Source: a bacterium 0.1xD8-71 (GTDB lineage: Bacteria; Bacillota; Clostridia; Lachnospirales; Lachnospiraceae). Taken from it: a stretch of DNA of 64,000 nt. A program made the position numbers and the translations under genes. The DNA lies in assembly GCA_003612405.1 (NCBI GenBank), contig RAYR01000021.1:1-64000 (forward strand), written 5' to 3'. Position 1 is the first letter of the stretch. Each line of letters begins with the position of its first letter. A model generated the notes under the pieces. The model saw nothing but the letters and a program-made list of their open reading frames with translations. It was not told where the DNA came from and searched no databases. Positions 53,353 through 62,978 of this stretch are shown one piece after another.

Positions 53353-54225
53353 ATGGATATGATACAGAATTTAAAATTATTAAAGAATAGAATATGCATT
53401 TATCCTGGGCATTATTATTCACCAATACCGTCTGTTCGTGAAATATTGAAACATGATGAATTATTTGATCATACGGTTCCAGAAGTTTTAGGGGTTAGTT
53501 TGAGATATGGACAGCAAATGGATTTGTTGGAAAAAAGTCAAGGATATTATGAGGAAGCCTTTTTAAATAAAAAAGAGTTGGGAAAATGTCGGTACCATTT
53601 TGAAAATAATTTTTATTCTTATGCGGACGGAATTTTTTATTATCTTATGTTGAGAAACTTATGTCCACATAAAGTCATTGAAATAGGTTCCGGTTTTTCT
53701 TCCGCGCTTTTGTTGGATGTGAATGAAAATATTTTTCATTCTGAAATAGAATGTACATTCATTGAACCATATACAAAGCGATTAAGATCGCTTCTTCATG
53801 AGAAAGATAAAATTCATATCATTGAGAAAAATCTACAGGAAGTAGAATATACGGTGTTTGAGTCATTACAGGCAGGAGATATTTTATTTATTGATAGCAC
53901 ACACGTAGTGAAAACAGGCAGTGATGTAAACTATATTTTTGCCACTATTTTGCCACATTTATCAGAAGGAGTTTATATACATTTCCATGATGTGTTTTAT
54001 CCTTTTGAGTACCCGAGGGAGTGGGTAATAAAAGGAAAAGCGTGGAATGAGGACTATATGCTCAGAAGTTTTCTGCAATATAATAGTGCTTTTGAAATTG
54101 TACTGTGGAATGACTATCTAATAAAAAAGAATCGGGATTATTTTAAAGAACATATGCCGCTTTGTTTGAAAAATTCCGGAGGGAGTATTTGGTTGAGAAA
54201 AACGGTAGGTAATGTAAAGGTATAA
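53353..54225 (+). CDS. Class I SAM-dependent methyltransferase, Methyltransf_24-like (290 aa)
   Basis: The ATG at 53353 has GGAGG at 8-base spacing. Motif I VIEIGSGFSSALLL (from residue 108), then CTFIEPYTKRL, GDILFIDSTHVV and YIHFHDVFYPFEYP, the pattern of the Methyltransf_24 group. Probably methylates a glycan residue. It is the third methyltransferase of the locus, so the polymer is likely heavily modified. Confidence 0.82.
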   Translation: MDMIQNLKLLKNRICIYPGHYYSPIPSVREILKHDELFDHTVPEVLGVSLRYGQQMDLLEKSQGYYEEAFLNKKELGKCRYHFENNFYSYADGIFYYLMLRNLCPHKVIEIGSGFSSALLLDVNENIFHSEIECTFIEPYTKRLRSLLHEKDKIHIIEKNLQEVEYTVFESLQAGDILFIDSTHVVKTGSDVNYIFATILPHLSEGVYIHFHDVFYPFEYPREWVIKGKAWNEDYMLRSFLQYNSAFEIVLWNDYLIKKNRDYFKEHMPLCLKNSGGSIWLRKTVGNVKV

Positions 54226-54261
54226 GCTACAGAGATTATAGATAGAGGTGCAAGAAAATAA

Positions 54262-56052
54262 ATGTTAAAAAATATACAGGCTGTACAGGATATTTTATCT
54301 CAAATAAATGCTATTTTAACTGGAAAACAGAAAAGAGATGCCATAATAGTACTTATTTGTATGATGATTGGTTCAGCGCTAGAACTGATAGGAGTATCTG
54401 CAATCTATCCTTTTCTTCTGGCCATGTTAAATATTGAAAATTTATATGATAAATGGTATATCAGATGGGTATATGGACTAGTACCTGATATTAAAATAAC
54501 AGACGTATTACTGCTTCTCGGCGGAATTATTATTTTAATATACATATTGAAGAATTTATTTCTGGTTTTTAACGCTTATGTTCAACATAGATATGCGGCT
54601 AAGTTCCGGTGTGAAGTTGCTACAAGAATGTTAGGCGCATATATGAAAAGGCCATATCAATTTTTCCTGAATACAAATAGCGGAGCGATTATGCGTGGAA
54701 TCACATCAGATATTTCAAGAGTTTATTACATTCTGCTGTATTCTATTACAATGTGTACAGAATTATTGACGATTACAGTGTTGGGTGTTTTTTTGTTTAT
54801 TATAGACTGGACATTGGCTTTGAGCGCAATGCTGTTAATCCTTGTTTGCTTTTTGACTATTACTCTTGGCTTTAAAGGCAGGATGAAAAAAGCAGGTAGT
54901 GTTATGTGGGAAGCTGAAGCATTAAAAAATCAGTATGGCTATCAGGCGATAAATGGAATTAAGGAAATTGTTGTATTAAATCGAAGAGAAAATTTTATAA
55001 ACCAATTCAACAAAGCAGCACTTTTAGAGCAAAAATCTACTATAAGTTATGGATTTATTGGTGCGTGTCCTGACCGAATACTGGAAGGAGTCTGTATCGG
55101 TGGTTTTATGGGAAGCGTATGTATTAAAATTGCATTGAAAGTGGATTTAAATACCTTTATCCCTGTAGTCGGTGCTTTTGCAATGACAGCATTTAGAATA
55201 TTGCCGTCTATTGCAAAAATTTCAAGCAGGATAAATGCAATTGTTTTTTATCGTCCCATGTTACAGAATGTATATAATAATTTGGAAGAAGTGAAAGAGT
55301 ATGAACAATCTTTAGAACAAGTGTGTATTTCCCAGAATAGTCAGGATGATAACATTCAATTTGTTAAAAGGATTATGGTTAAAAATATAAATTGGCGGTA
55401 TGAGAATTCTGAGAATGATGTATTACATAATGTAACTTTATATATTGATAAGGGGGAATCGGTTGCGTTTATAGGGCCATCTGGAGCAGGAAAAACTACT
55501 TTGGCAGATATTATCATGGGATTATTGATGCCGCAGTGCGGGAGCATTGAGATGGATGGAAACGATATTTTTTCAATGCTACAGCAATGGTCAAAAATTA
55601 TAGGATATGTGCCTCAGTCAGTATTTCTGATAGATGATACTGTTCGGAGTAATGTGGCATTTGGATTAGAGAAGGATGAAATATCTGATGAAAAAGTATG
55701 GGCGGCTTTAGAAGAAGCACAATTAAAAACTTTTGTTGAGAAGCTTCCTAAGGGACTTGATACGATAGTAGGGGAACGAGGAGTGAAATTTTCAGGTGGA
55801 CAGAGACAAAGAATTGCAATTGCGAGGGCATTGTATGAGAATCCTGAAATTTTGGTGTTGGACGAGGCGACATCAGCTTTGGATAATGAAACAGAAACGG
55901 CTGTTATGGAATCTATAGATGCGTTGCAGGGATCTAAAACTTTAATTATTGTGGCACATCGTCTTACCACAATTAGAAATTGTGACAGAATATATGAAAT
56001 CAAAGATGGCGCTGCTATTGAGAGGAGCAGGAGGGATATAAGTTTTACATAG
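54262..56052 (+). CDS. ABC-type flippase, PglK/MsbA-like (596 aa)
   Basis: A fused permease-ATPase. Six membrane helices lie within residues 25-330. The ATPase domain is complete: Walker A GPSGAGKTT (405-413), Q-loop (YVPQSVFLI), signature SGGQRQR (511-517), Walker B ILVLDEATSALD (D534, E535) and H-loop (VAHRLTT). The TMD with GLVPDIKI and the overall length resemble PglK, which flips lipid-linked oligosaccharides. It would export the glycan made by this locus. It is the only flippase in the cluster. Confidence 0.9.
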   Translation: MLKNIQAVQDILSQINAILTGKQKRDAIIVLICMMIGSALELIGVSAIYPFLLAMLNIENLYDKWYIRWVYGLVPDIKITDVLLLLGGIIILIYILKNLFLVFNAYVQHRYAAKFRCEVATRMLGAYMKRPYQFFLNTNSGAIMRGITSDISRVYYILLYSITMCTELLTITVLGVFLFIIDWTLALSAMLLILVCFLTITLGFKGRMKKAGSVMWEAEALKNQYGYQAINGIKEIVVLNRRENFINQFNKAALLEQKSTISYGFIGACPDRILEGVCIGGFMGSVCIKIALKVDLNTFIPVVGAFAMTAFRILPSIAKISSRINAIVFYRPMLQNVYNNLEEVKEYEQSLEQVCISQNSQDDNIQFVKRIMVKNINWRYENSENDVLHNVTLYIDKGESVAFIGPSGAGKTTLADIIMGLLMPQCGSIEMDGNDIFSMLQQWSKIIGYVPQSVFLIDDTVRSNVAFGLEKDEISDEKVWAALEEAQLKTFVEKLPKGLDTIVGERGVKFSGGQRQRIAIARALYENPEILVLDEATSALDNETETAVMESIDALQGSKTLIIVAHRLTTIRNCDRIYEIKDGAAIERSRRDISFT

Positions 56053-56100
56053 AAGCGTAAAGTGTTTAAAGTGTTAGGATGACATGAAAGGTAATTTCGC

Positions 56101-57141
56101 ATGAAAATATGTTTAAAGGCACTATCGGCAGCGCTAAGCAGCCTGATACTTGTTAATTTCTTATGCATGTTTTATTATTCAGCACCAGGTGATATATACA
56201 GGGACAACGGAGCAACAAAATCAATTAGGAGACCGAGTTCATATTATATTAATTCTACAGAAGGATTTGGTATTAATTATTTTGATAAAAATGGTTACAA
56301 CAATATGGCTGGTGAATTAGAAAGTCCATATGTTCTGATAATGGGGTCTTCTCATATGGAGGCAACATACGTTTCACAGGAAAAGAATACACCGGCAGTA
56401 TTGAATTCTTTGTTAGGAGGAACGAATCAGAAGCTTAGAGTCTATAATATTGCACATGCCAATAATCCATTGCCCGATCTTGTAAGAGGTTTTCAGGCTG
56501 GCATTGGGGAATTCCCGAATTCTTGTGCAGTCATTATGGAAATATCATCAACGTCTTTCTCAGTAACCGAATTACAAGATAGTTTGCAGCAGACAATTTA
56601 TGATCAAACTTCTGACGGGGCGTATTTATCCCAACATCTTACAGGTAAACAGCAATTAAGAAGCTCACTTGTTGGTTGGATGCCTTTTGCCAAATTTGTA
56701 TTAAACAGACAGTTGACGTCTATGGATCTGGGAATCGGGAATCCATTTGGCTTACTGAAAATAAATAATAAAGCAGAAGAACAATTTGATAGGGATGCCT
56801 ATGCAACTGTTTTAGATGATGTTTTTTCCATGATTCGTAATGAATATAGTGGGACTATTGTTGTTTTATATCATCCTGAAGTGGTGTTAGTGGGGGAAGA
56901 GATGATAATAGTCCGTAACGAAAATACATATGATATTTTTCGATATGCCTGTGAGGACAATGATATTTTTTTCCTTGATACAGGAGACGCCTTTTTAAAG
57001 GCGTATGAAGATAATTATACAGTACCATATGGTTTTAATAATACTTCACCAGGCAGCGGACATCTAAATGCAGATGGACATAGAATAGTTGCGTGTGAGC
57101 TTTATCAGGCTTTAAGCGAATTGCAGGAGGATTGGAAATGA
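56101..57141 (+). CDS. SGNH-hydrolase-like secreted/anchored protein (346 aa)
   Basis: An N-terminal hydrophobic segment (about residues 8-28) acts as signal anchor. The SGNH/AlgX-like fold is suggested by LIMGSSHMEATY (candidate Ser at 83-84), an internal Asn segment (NIAHANNPLP) and GHLNADGHRI (H321 and H327 as candidates for the His). Such proteins often work with MBOAT acyltransferases in O-acetylation of polysaccharides, and the MBOAT gene overlaps its stop by 4 bases. The Asp of the last motif is not obvious, so activity is not certain. Confidence 0.75.
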   Translation: MKICLKALSAALSSLILVNFLCMFYYSAPGDIYRDNGATKSIRRPSSYYINSTEGFGINYFDKNGYNNMAGELESPYVLIMGSSHMEATYVSQEKNTPAVLNSLLGGTNQKLRVYNIAHANNPLPDLVRGFQAGIGEFPNSCAVIMEISSTSFSVTELQDSLQQTIYDQTSDGAYLSQHLTGKQQLRSSLVGWMPFAKFVLNRQLTSMDLGIGNPFGLLKINNKAEEQFDRDAYATVLDDVFSMIRNEYSGTIVVLYHPEVVLVGEEMIIVRNENTYDIFRYACEDNDIFFLDTGDAFLKAYEDNYTVPYGFNNTSPGSGHLNADGHRIVACELYQALSELQEDWK

Positions 57142-58546
57142 ATTTTTTATCTTCTGCCTTTATTATTTTTATGATAGTACTTCTTGCTTTGCTTTGTATA
57201 ACAAAACAAGAGGAAACACGCCAAATTATATTATTAATTGCAAGTTATTTGTTTTATGCTTATGCAGATTGGCGCTTTTTAGGAATATTATTGATCCAGA
57301 CGACAATTGCATATTGCACAGCGAGAATCATTGATCATAATGAAAGAAAAGGAAAGGGGACGGGGGTAACACTGGCTATAGGAATAGTGAGTTGTATTGG
57401 AATATTATCAATATTCAAATATAGTAATCACGTTGTTCCATGCTTTATAAAAAATAATGGGGGGGAGCAAAGATTGCTTTACCGCTAGGAATATCATTTT
57501 ATACCTTTCAAGCGCTTAGTTATATTATTAATATATACCAGAAGCGACAGCCTGTAGAAAAATTATTTGTGAAAGTGGCTTTATATATCGGTTTTTTTCC
57601 ACAGATTACTTCGGGTCCGATTGTAAAAGCACATGATTTTTTCGTGCAATTGGAGCAGATGCATCCGATGAAAAAGCAGAATATTATTGCAGGTGCACAG
57701 ATTTTTCTGATGGGAATTGTTAAGAAAACCGTAATAGCAGATCGTTTGGGCAGGTCTGTGGATGCTGTATACGCTGCACCGACGGCCTATAGTGGAATAT
57801 CAATTTTGCTTGCGACAATCGCGTATACGATGCAGATATATGCCGACTTTTCCGGCTATTCAGATATGGCAATAGGAGTTGCAAAATGTATAGGCTATGA
57901 TTTGGGGAAAAATTTTAATATGCCCTATATTGCACATAACCCATCTGAGTTTTGGAGGCGTTGGCATATTAGTTTATCAAGTTGGTTTAGGGAGTATGTT
58001 TATTTCCCGCTTGGAGGGAGTAGAGGAAAATTAATAAAAACTTGCAGGAATCTGTTTCTGGTAATGTTTTTAAGCGGTATATGGCATGGGACGGGAATCA
58101 CATTTATTTTATGGGGATTATATCACGGAATTGGAGTGGCTGCTCATCGAGTATTTGCGGAAGTGGTTAATAGACAGAGATGGCAGATAAAGTCTGTTTT
58201 GGGCCAAAAGATAGCCGGAGGGGTCTCTATCTTGTGCACTCTGGTGTTTGTCAATATTGGCTGGATTTTATTTCGTTCAGACACAGTAGATACTATAGGG
58301 ATTATATTACATAGAATATTTACCAGGGCTAATGGTGTTGAATATATTTATGTCTTTACAATATTGTTTATGATTCTTTTTATCATAGTGAATATTTATA
58401 CTCTTATCAAGAAGCAAGGTAATGCAGAGTATATTTTTCTTGACTATAATAAATTTTCGTCTTGGTTTATTTTGTGGACAGTTATTTTTCTTATTTTAGT
58501 ATTTTTCTATCCGGGAGAAGCAGAGTTTATTTATGGAAAATTTTAA
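57138..58546 (+). pseudogene. MBOAT O-acyltransferase, out of frame at a poly-G tract (phase-off or broken)
   Basis: Start at 57138 with AGGAGG. The first part (to about 57465) encodes the usual MBOAT N terminus (LIASYLFYAYADWRF, SIFKYSN). After the 7-G run the frame runs into a stop at 57486-57488. The second part continues in another frame from IALPLGISFYTFQALSYI to FGKF-type end at 58546, including the catalytic His segment WHGTGITFILWGLYHG. One extra G (8) would join both parts into one protein of about 470 aa. MBOAT enzymes acetylate surface polysaccharides together with SGNH partners such as the one encoded upstream. Confidence 0.85.
57459..57465 (+). repeat. Poly-G tract of 7 at the MBOAT frameshift
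   Basis: Seven G at exactly the position where the two MBOAT reading frames separate. Eight or five G would restore the frame. Confidence 0.9.
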
Positions 58547-58656
58547 TACAGATACCATGATTAAATTCAGAAGGAGTGATTTCTAGTAAGAAAGAGCTAT
58601 CATATTGTTATAGAGCGGCGCTTGCAGATTACCGTTTTTATTTATATAAAAAATAG

Positions 58657-58685
58657 TTGACAAATAGGAAATGATTCTATAAACT
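58657..58685 (+). promoter_or_regulatory. Promoter and conserved leader of Rpn copy A
   Basis: TTGACA (58657-58662), 17-bp spacer, TAAACT (58680-58685). The leader (about 58692-58834) has two adjacent hairpins, AATGTAC/GTACATT (58710-58728) and GACAG/CTGTC (58731-58743). Nearly the same leader precedes copy B. Nothing else is seen in 58547-58656. Confidence 0.55.
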
Positions 58686-59803
58686 ATACCTATCAAAGAA
58701 ATTCTACCAAATGTACACTTCGTACATTCAGACAGTTTCTGTCAGATTTTCTGATGATCCAATCAAATATGGCAGGAACGGGAATGACGAAAGAAGCGCA
58801 TAACGTGTCCTGCAACAACAAGGGAGGGCAATTTATGCAGAGTACAAAAGGAAAAAGGCCCAAAGAGCGGCCGGTCACAGTAAGTTTTAAAACATGGTAC
58901 GACCGGAGGTTCCGGGCGGGACACTTTAGATGGCTGGGACGCCGGAAAGTCCAGAGACAGATCAAGGACAGACTTTTTCGGTTTTTATTTGAAAAGGACA
59001 AAGAAGCCCTGCTGGCATTATACAATGCCCTGAACGGCACAGACTATCAGGATACCGCCGACTTAAGAGTGGTGACGATAGAAAACGTCGTGTATGTAGT
59101 GATGAAAAATGACCTAGCGTTTGTGATTGCAGGGACGCTAAATCTCTATGAACATCAGAGCACCTACAATTCCAATATGCCGGTGCGGTTCCTGATCTAT
59201 CTGGCGGAAGAGTACCAGAAGCTGCTCAATAAAGCAGAAAGGTATATCTACGGATCAAAGCAGGTCATGTTACCAACCCCTCAATGCATCGTGTTCTATA
59301 ACGGAGAAAAAGAGATGCCGGAGGAGAAGATCTTAAGCCTGTCGGATGCCTTTGAGAACCAGAAGGTAAAGGCAAGCGTGGAATTAAAGGTGCGGATGCT
59401 GAACATCAACCATGGGAAGAACCGGGAACTGATGGAGAAGTGCCATGTACTGGAGGAATATGCCCGATTTGTGGAGACAGCCAGACAGTATGTGGCGGAG
59501 AGCAGTGCGTATCAGGAGGCATTGAATCTGGCAGTTGACTACTGCATAGACCATGGTATTTTATCAGAATTTTTACAAAGATATCGGGCGGAGGTGTTAG
59601 GGATGCTGTTGGAAGAGTTCGATGTGGATAAGTATGAGAGAACCCTTAGAGAGGAAGGGCGAGAAGAGGGATGGGAAGAAGGGCAGGAACAGATGGCCAG
59701 ATTAAATGAGAAGCTGTTGGAGTTAAACCGGCTTGAAGATTTGAAGCGCATGTCAAAAGACGCAGATTATCGGAAACAACTGTTTCGGGAGTTCGGATTA
59801 TAG
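58684..59803 (+). repeat. Direct repeat copy A (leader plus Rpn gene)
   Basis: Highly similar to 62977-63973, which has the same orientation. Similarity begins in the promoter region, spans the leader and most of the gene, and fades in the last 40 codons. The pair encloses the 925-aa fusion gene. Confidence 0.85.
58835..59803 (+). CDS. Rpn-family / PD-(D/E)XK nuclease family transposase-like protein (322 aa)
   Basis: The start at 58835 follows AGGGAGG; earlier in-frame ATG codons (58754) lie in the leader. The N terminus is basic. The nuclease core is suggested by FLFEKDKEALLALYNALNG, then D93 in MKNDLAFVI and E106-x-Q108 in LYEHQSTYN, with the family segments RYIYGSKQVMLPTPQ and IVFYNGEKEMPE. 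A C-terminal charged coiled coil follows (EEGREEGWEEGQEQ). Rpn proteins promote RecA-independent recombination, and the family is often labelled putative transposase. Intact in this copy. Confidence 0.85.
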   Translation: MQSTKGKRPKERPVTVSFKTWYDRRFRAGHFRWLGRRKVQRQIKDRLFRFLFEKDKEALLALYNALNGTDYQDTADLRVVTIENVVYVVMKNDLAFVIAGTLNLYEHQSTYNSNMPVRFLIYLAEEYQKLLNKAERYIYGSKQVMLPTPQCIVFYNGEKEMPEEKILSLSDAFENQKVKASVELKVRMLNINHGKNRELMEKCHVLEEYARFVETARQYVAESSAYQEALNLAVDYCIDHGILSEFLQRYRAEVLGMLLEEFDVDKYERTLREEGREEGWEEGQEQMARLNEKLLELNRLEDLKRMSKDADYRKQLFREFGL

Positions 59804-59839
59804 AGAACGATTAAACTAAATACAATGCAATCATTATTG

Positions 59840-59898
59840 AAAATCCCAATATGGAGTAAGCTTTTTTATAAAAGGCGTATTTCATATTGGGATTTTTT
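59840..59898 (+). terminator. Terminator after Rpn copy A
   Basis: A perfect 14-bp stem AAAATCCCAATATG (59840-59853) with CATATTGGGATTTT (59883-59896) and a T-rich end; loop of 29 nt. Confidence 0.8.
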
Positions 59899-60054
59899 AT
59901 GTGGAAAATTGAATTGTGGAAAAAATTATAAAAGCTCAATGAAATATGTAATAGATTAGTGACTTGTAATCTATAATATGGTAAAATATTTTTATAAAAA
60001 TAGTTGTTATATAGAGAGCTGCTTTATACCATCAGAAAAGGGAATCAAGGCACT

Positions 60055-62832
60055 ATGGAAAGCGGAAATATAAATGAATTCAGATTAAGAGATTATGTAC
60101 AGGTTTTTGAGAAAACTTTGAATTATATGGCGGGGGCTATTGTTGCGGCCATGATTGCCGGCATTTGTCATATTGTTTCTGATCCGAATATGCATCTGAC
60201 AATAGATACGATGTTTAGAATGATTCAGGATCTGCATAAGAATCCACAAGAATTTTTCTGCCTTATAACATCCGTATTATCTACTCTGCCATATTATTTT
60301 TATTATTGCCTGAAAGACAATACAGGGTGGAACGCATGCAATGGGAAAAGAGATAACAAGGGACTGAGAAAAATATATGTTTTATATGAATTTGGCATAA
60401 TGTGTCTTTTATATTTATTGATGAAGGACGACATGTCTTTTTCTGCTTCTAAACTTCTTATCTCTGTTATTAACATAGTTTTAACGTTTACATATCTCTG
60501 TTTTATGATAAAGGACAGAAGAAAAGAGGAGCGGATTGGTTATTTCCTTGTCACGATAGCCCTGTCAATCATTATATTTGGTGGATTGTGTTGGAACAGC
60601 TGGTGTAATCTGATACAAAACAGGAGTAATCAAAATTATTCAATCATATTATTGGTAATACTCTTCTGGCTCAACTCTGCTTTTAATCTGGGATTTCTTG
60701 TCAGATCAGACTCCAGTGATGAATCGGGAATTATTTCCAACCGCAAGAAGATTATGATTCCCATTATTACTATGTCTATCTATACGGTTACGATTATTTA
60801 TTGTTTCTATTATTCAGGTGGCGACTGGAAGATTATGGTCACAACAGCAGTCTATGTGACAGTATATGAAGTGGTTATATCGTTATTAAAGTGTAAAAGA
60901 GAGATAGTCAAGATGTTCTGGTGTGCTGTTTCCTTTGTATTATTTGTGTTTGTAATGCCCGCAGTAATCTGGCAGAGCAATAAACTGTCAGATGAATTGG
61001 CGTTGAACTGGCTGATTTTAGTAGGTGTCAGTATCTATATGGCAGCAATAAAATATTGGGGGTATATTATTAAATATCTGTTTTCCCAAAAAGAGAGAAG
61101 CCAGTCAACAGTAAAAACAATGAATATGATGATCTGGTTTCGGAATAGTATCCTTGGGAGCATGGTTTTTATTGCGAGTGTCCTTTGGATCAGTAAGAAA
61201 TATTATATGATGCTTTTGGTGATAACAGCATGTTCTATAGTATCGGAAATATTCATCAGCTACACGTTTGACAGACAGATAAAGAATACAGATAAAGCGT
61301 ATTTGGCAGGCAGAATCATGGAATTTATTTCTATCACAGCACCTATATGCACTTTTATTATAATAAATGTATTTGAACTTCCATTTGTACAAAATGGCAG
61401 AGCTCATGCAAAACTGCCGGTAGAAATTATCTTACCAATAGATGGAGTGATGCTGGTTGCAAATATAGGATATGTTTTGTATCAGTGGGATAAGGGAGGC
61501 ATAAAAAAGGATAAGGGTGACAGAAATGAGGACATAGAAATATCCAAAAAGGCCATATTTTCCACTGTCTATAAATATATAAAAAGATTATTCTACCATA
61601 TACAGGATGCTTTACCAAATCGAAGTATAGTCAATTTATGTGGAATAGTTGGAATATCATGTGCCTATATGGTAGTGCAATTCTTTGTAGAAATAAGATT
61701 TTTTCCTGTTTTGGATATGGGGATATGGGGATTTGCATTAATAAAAGGGATTTTTATTGCAGATTGGTGCATTTTGTCAAAGCGACTGACGGATTATTAT
61801 ATTAAAAAAGTAAAATTGGGGAGGCATGTGATGGAATTTAAGGGTTTTTTCGAGGAGAGTTGGAAAGAATGTATGGGTACACTGGATGAATTTAAAGAAA
61901 GTAATGCAAAGCAGTTCTTCTTGGGAAGCCGTATCAGGCCAATTTTATTTTTTATGGGAAGCAGCTATGGCAGGTATGAGAGCCTTAAGGAGGAAGAGTA
62001 TCGTCAAATAGCAAAGGCCGCCTGTAGTCTGGAATTAATTCATAAAGCATCGATTGTATTGGATGATTATCTGGATGGTGATAGGATGCGTAATGGAGAA
62101 GAATCGGTTTATGAACAATATAATGAGGAAATCAATTCTTTATTTTTAGTGGTAAATGCTATGCTGGCGAAGGCGCAGATAAACTTTATGGAATGTAAGG
62201 ATAGTTATAAATGCAGTGAAAGTATTATGCTGGAGAATTCCCGTAGATTATCTGAAATAATTTTTGATCTGAGCAGGGGATGTTATAAAGAGCTGGCCCG
62301 GGGAGCATATGAGAATCAGAGTGAAGAAGAAATCAGGACGATTATTTCGCTTGAAACGGTATCTCTGATTCAGGGAAGCGTAGAGTTGGGATACAGAAGC
62401 TTTCATGATGGATATGGGGATAGAGATTATGAAAGTCTGGTACGTTTGGGAGAGGCATTTGGATATATTTTTCAGTATCTTAATGATTTGGAGCCTTTCA
62501 GTCAGAGAAAATCATATGAGGATAGTAAGGGAACAATAGATTATTTTGATCATGGAAAGAAAAATGTAGCTGTTTTATGCTTGTATGGGAAAGTTACTGA
62601 TGAGGAAAAGAGAAAGATTAATGTGGAAAATTATGAAGAAATATTACAGTTCTATCAGGATTATAATGTGGAAAAAGATATTATAGATAAGGTGAAGATT
62701 GAAATGGAGAAGATAAAAGAATGTTTATCAGACTTGGAGCGGGGAAATGTGAACTGGGTCGGAGCTTTTAGGGAACTGTTTAACATGGCACTGGAGAAAA
62801 AGGGTTGGGGAAAGAAAGTTCCATTGCTGTAG
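60055..62832 (+). CDS. Polytopic membrane protein fused to an isoprenyl diphosphate synthase-like domain (925 aa)
   Basis: ATG at 60055 with a weak AAGG site; an upstream TTG (60004) is less likely. Residues about 20-590 contain roughly fourteen membrane helices in a pattern I do not recognise. The C-terminal about 310 residues resemble trans-polyprenyl synthases: the first Asp-rich motif is intact (DDYLDGDRMRNGEE, D670, D671, D674), preceded by ELIHKASIVL. The second Asp-rich motif is degenerate (YLNDLEPFS, N810-D811-L-E-P), yet a basic segment (HGKKNVAVLCLYG) follows. Degenerate second motifs are known from enzymes with altered chain or acceptor use, such as ComQ-type peptide prenyltransferases. 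Its function here, for example making or attaching an isoprenoid at the membrane, is inference. Own terminator; flanked by Rpn repeats. Confidence 0.72.
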   Translation: MESGNINEFRLRDYVQVFEKTLNYMAGAIVAAMIAGICHIVSDPNMHLTIDTMFRMIQDLHKNPQEFFCLITSVLSTLPYYFYYCLKDNTGWNACNGKRDNKGLRKIYVLYEFGIMCLLYLLMKDDMSFSASKLLISVINIVLTFTYLCFMIKDRRKEERIGYFLVTIALSIIIFGGLCWNSWCNLIQNRSNQNYSIILLVILFWLNSAFNLGFLVRSDSSDESGIISNRKKIMIPIITMSIYTVTIIYCFYYSGGDWKIMVTTAVYVTVYEVVISLLKCKREIVKMFWCAVSFVLFVFVMPAVIWQSNKLSDELALNWLILVGVSIYMAAIKYWGYIIKYLFSQKERSQSTVKTMNMMIWFRNSILGSMVFIASVLWISKKYYMMLLVITACSIVSEIFISYTFDRQIKNTDKAYLAGRIMEFISITAPICTFIIINVFELPFVQNGRAHAKLPVEIILPIDGVMLVANIGYVLYQWDKGGIKKDKGDRNEDIEISKKAIFSTVYKYIKRLFYHIQDALPNRSIVNLCGIVGISCAYMVVQFFVEIRFFPVLDMGIWGFALIKGIFIADWCILSKRLTDYYIKKVKLGRHVMEFKGFFEESWKECMGTLDEFKESNAKQFFLGSRIRPILFFMGSSYGRYESLKEEEYRQIAKAACSLELIHKASIVLDDYLDGDRMRNGEESVYEQYNEEINSLFLVVNAMLAKAQINFMECKDSYKCSESIMLENSRRLSEIIFDLSRGCYKELARGAYENQSEEEIRTIISLETVSLIQGSVELGYRSFHDGYGDRDYESLVRLGEAFGYIFQYLNDLEPFSQRKSYEDSKGTIDYFDHGKKNVAVLCLYGKVTDEEKRKINVENYEEILQFYQDYNVEKDIIDKVKIEMEKIKECLSDLERGNVNWVGAFRELFNMALEKKGWGKKVPLL

Positions 62833-62852
62833 ATAAATAAGTCTTTTTAACA

Positions 62853-62896
62853 AATAGCTGTCAGTGTGCTTGCTTAAAGCAGTTGATGGCTATTTT
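62853..62896 (+). terminator. Terminator-like hairpin after the fusion gene
   Basis: AATAGCTGTCA (62853-62863) pairs with TGATGGCTATT (62884-62894) with two wobbles, an inner TGCTT/AAGCA stem and a TTTT end. The rest of 62897-62949 is A/T-rich with no gene. Confidence 0.65.
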
Positions 62897-62949
62897 GCTA
62901 TTTAATTGTATTATTGAACAATTAATATTAAAATTTCGCCCAAAAATAA

Positions 62950-62978
62950 TTGACAAACAATAAAACATCTTATATCCT
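62950..62978 (+). promoter_or_regulatory. Promoter of Rpn copy B
   Basis: TTGACA (62950-62955), 17-bp spacer, TATCCT (62973-62978), followed by the same two hairpins as in copy A (AATGTAC/GTACATT at 63005-63023). Confidence 0.5.

Noticed and set aside
59825-59959. 44-codon frame before the fusion gene, considered as a possible peptide substrate for prenylation
   Set aside because: It runs through both arms of a perfect terminator hairpin and has no ribosome-binding site; it lacks a ComX-like Trp near its end.
60055-62832. Ordinary housekeeping farnesyl/polyprenyl diphosphate synthase
   Set aside because: The large membrane region and the degenerate second Asp motif do not fit IspA or IspB, which are soluble and about 300 aa.
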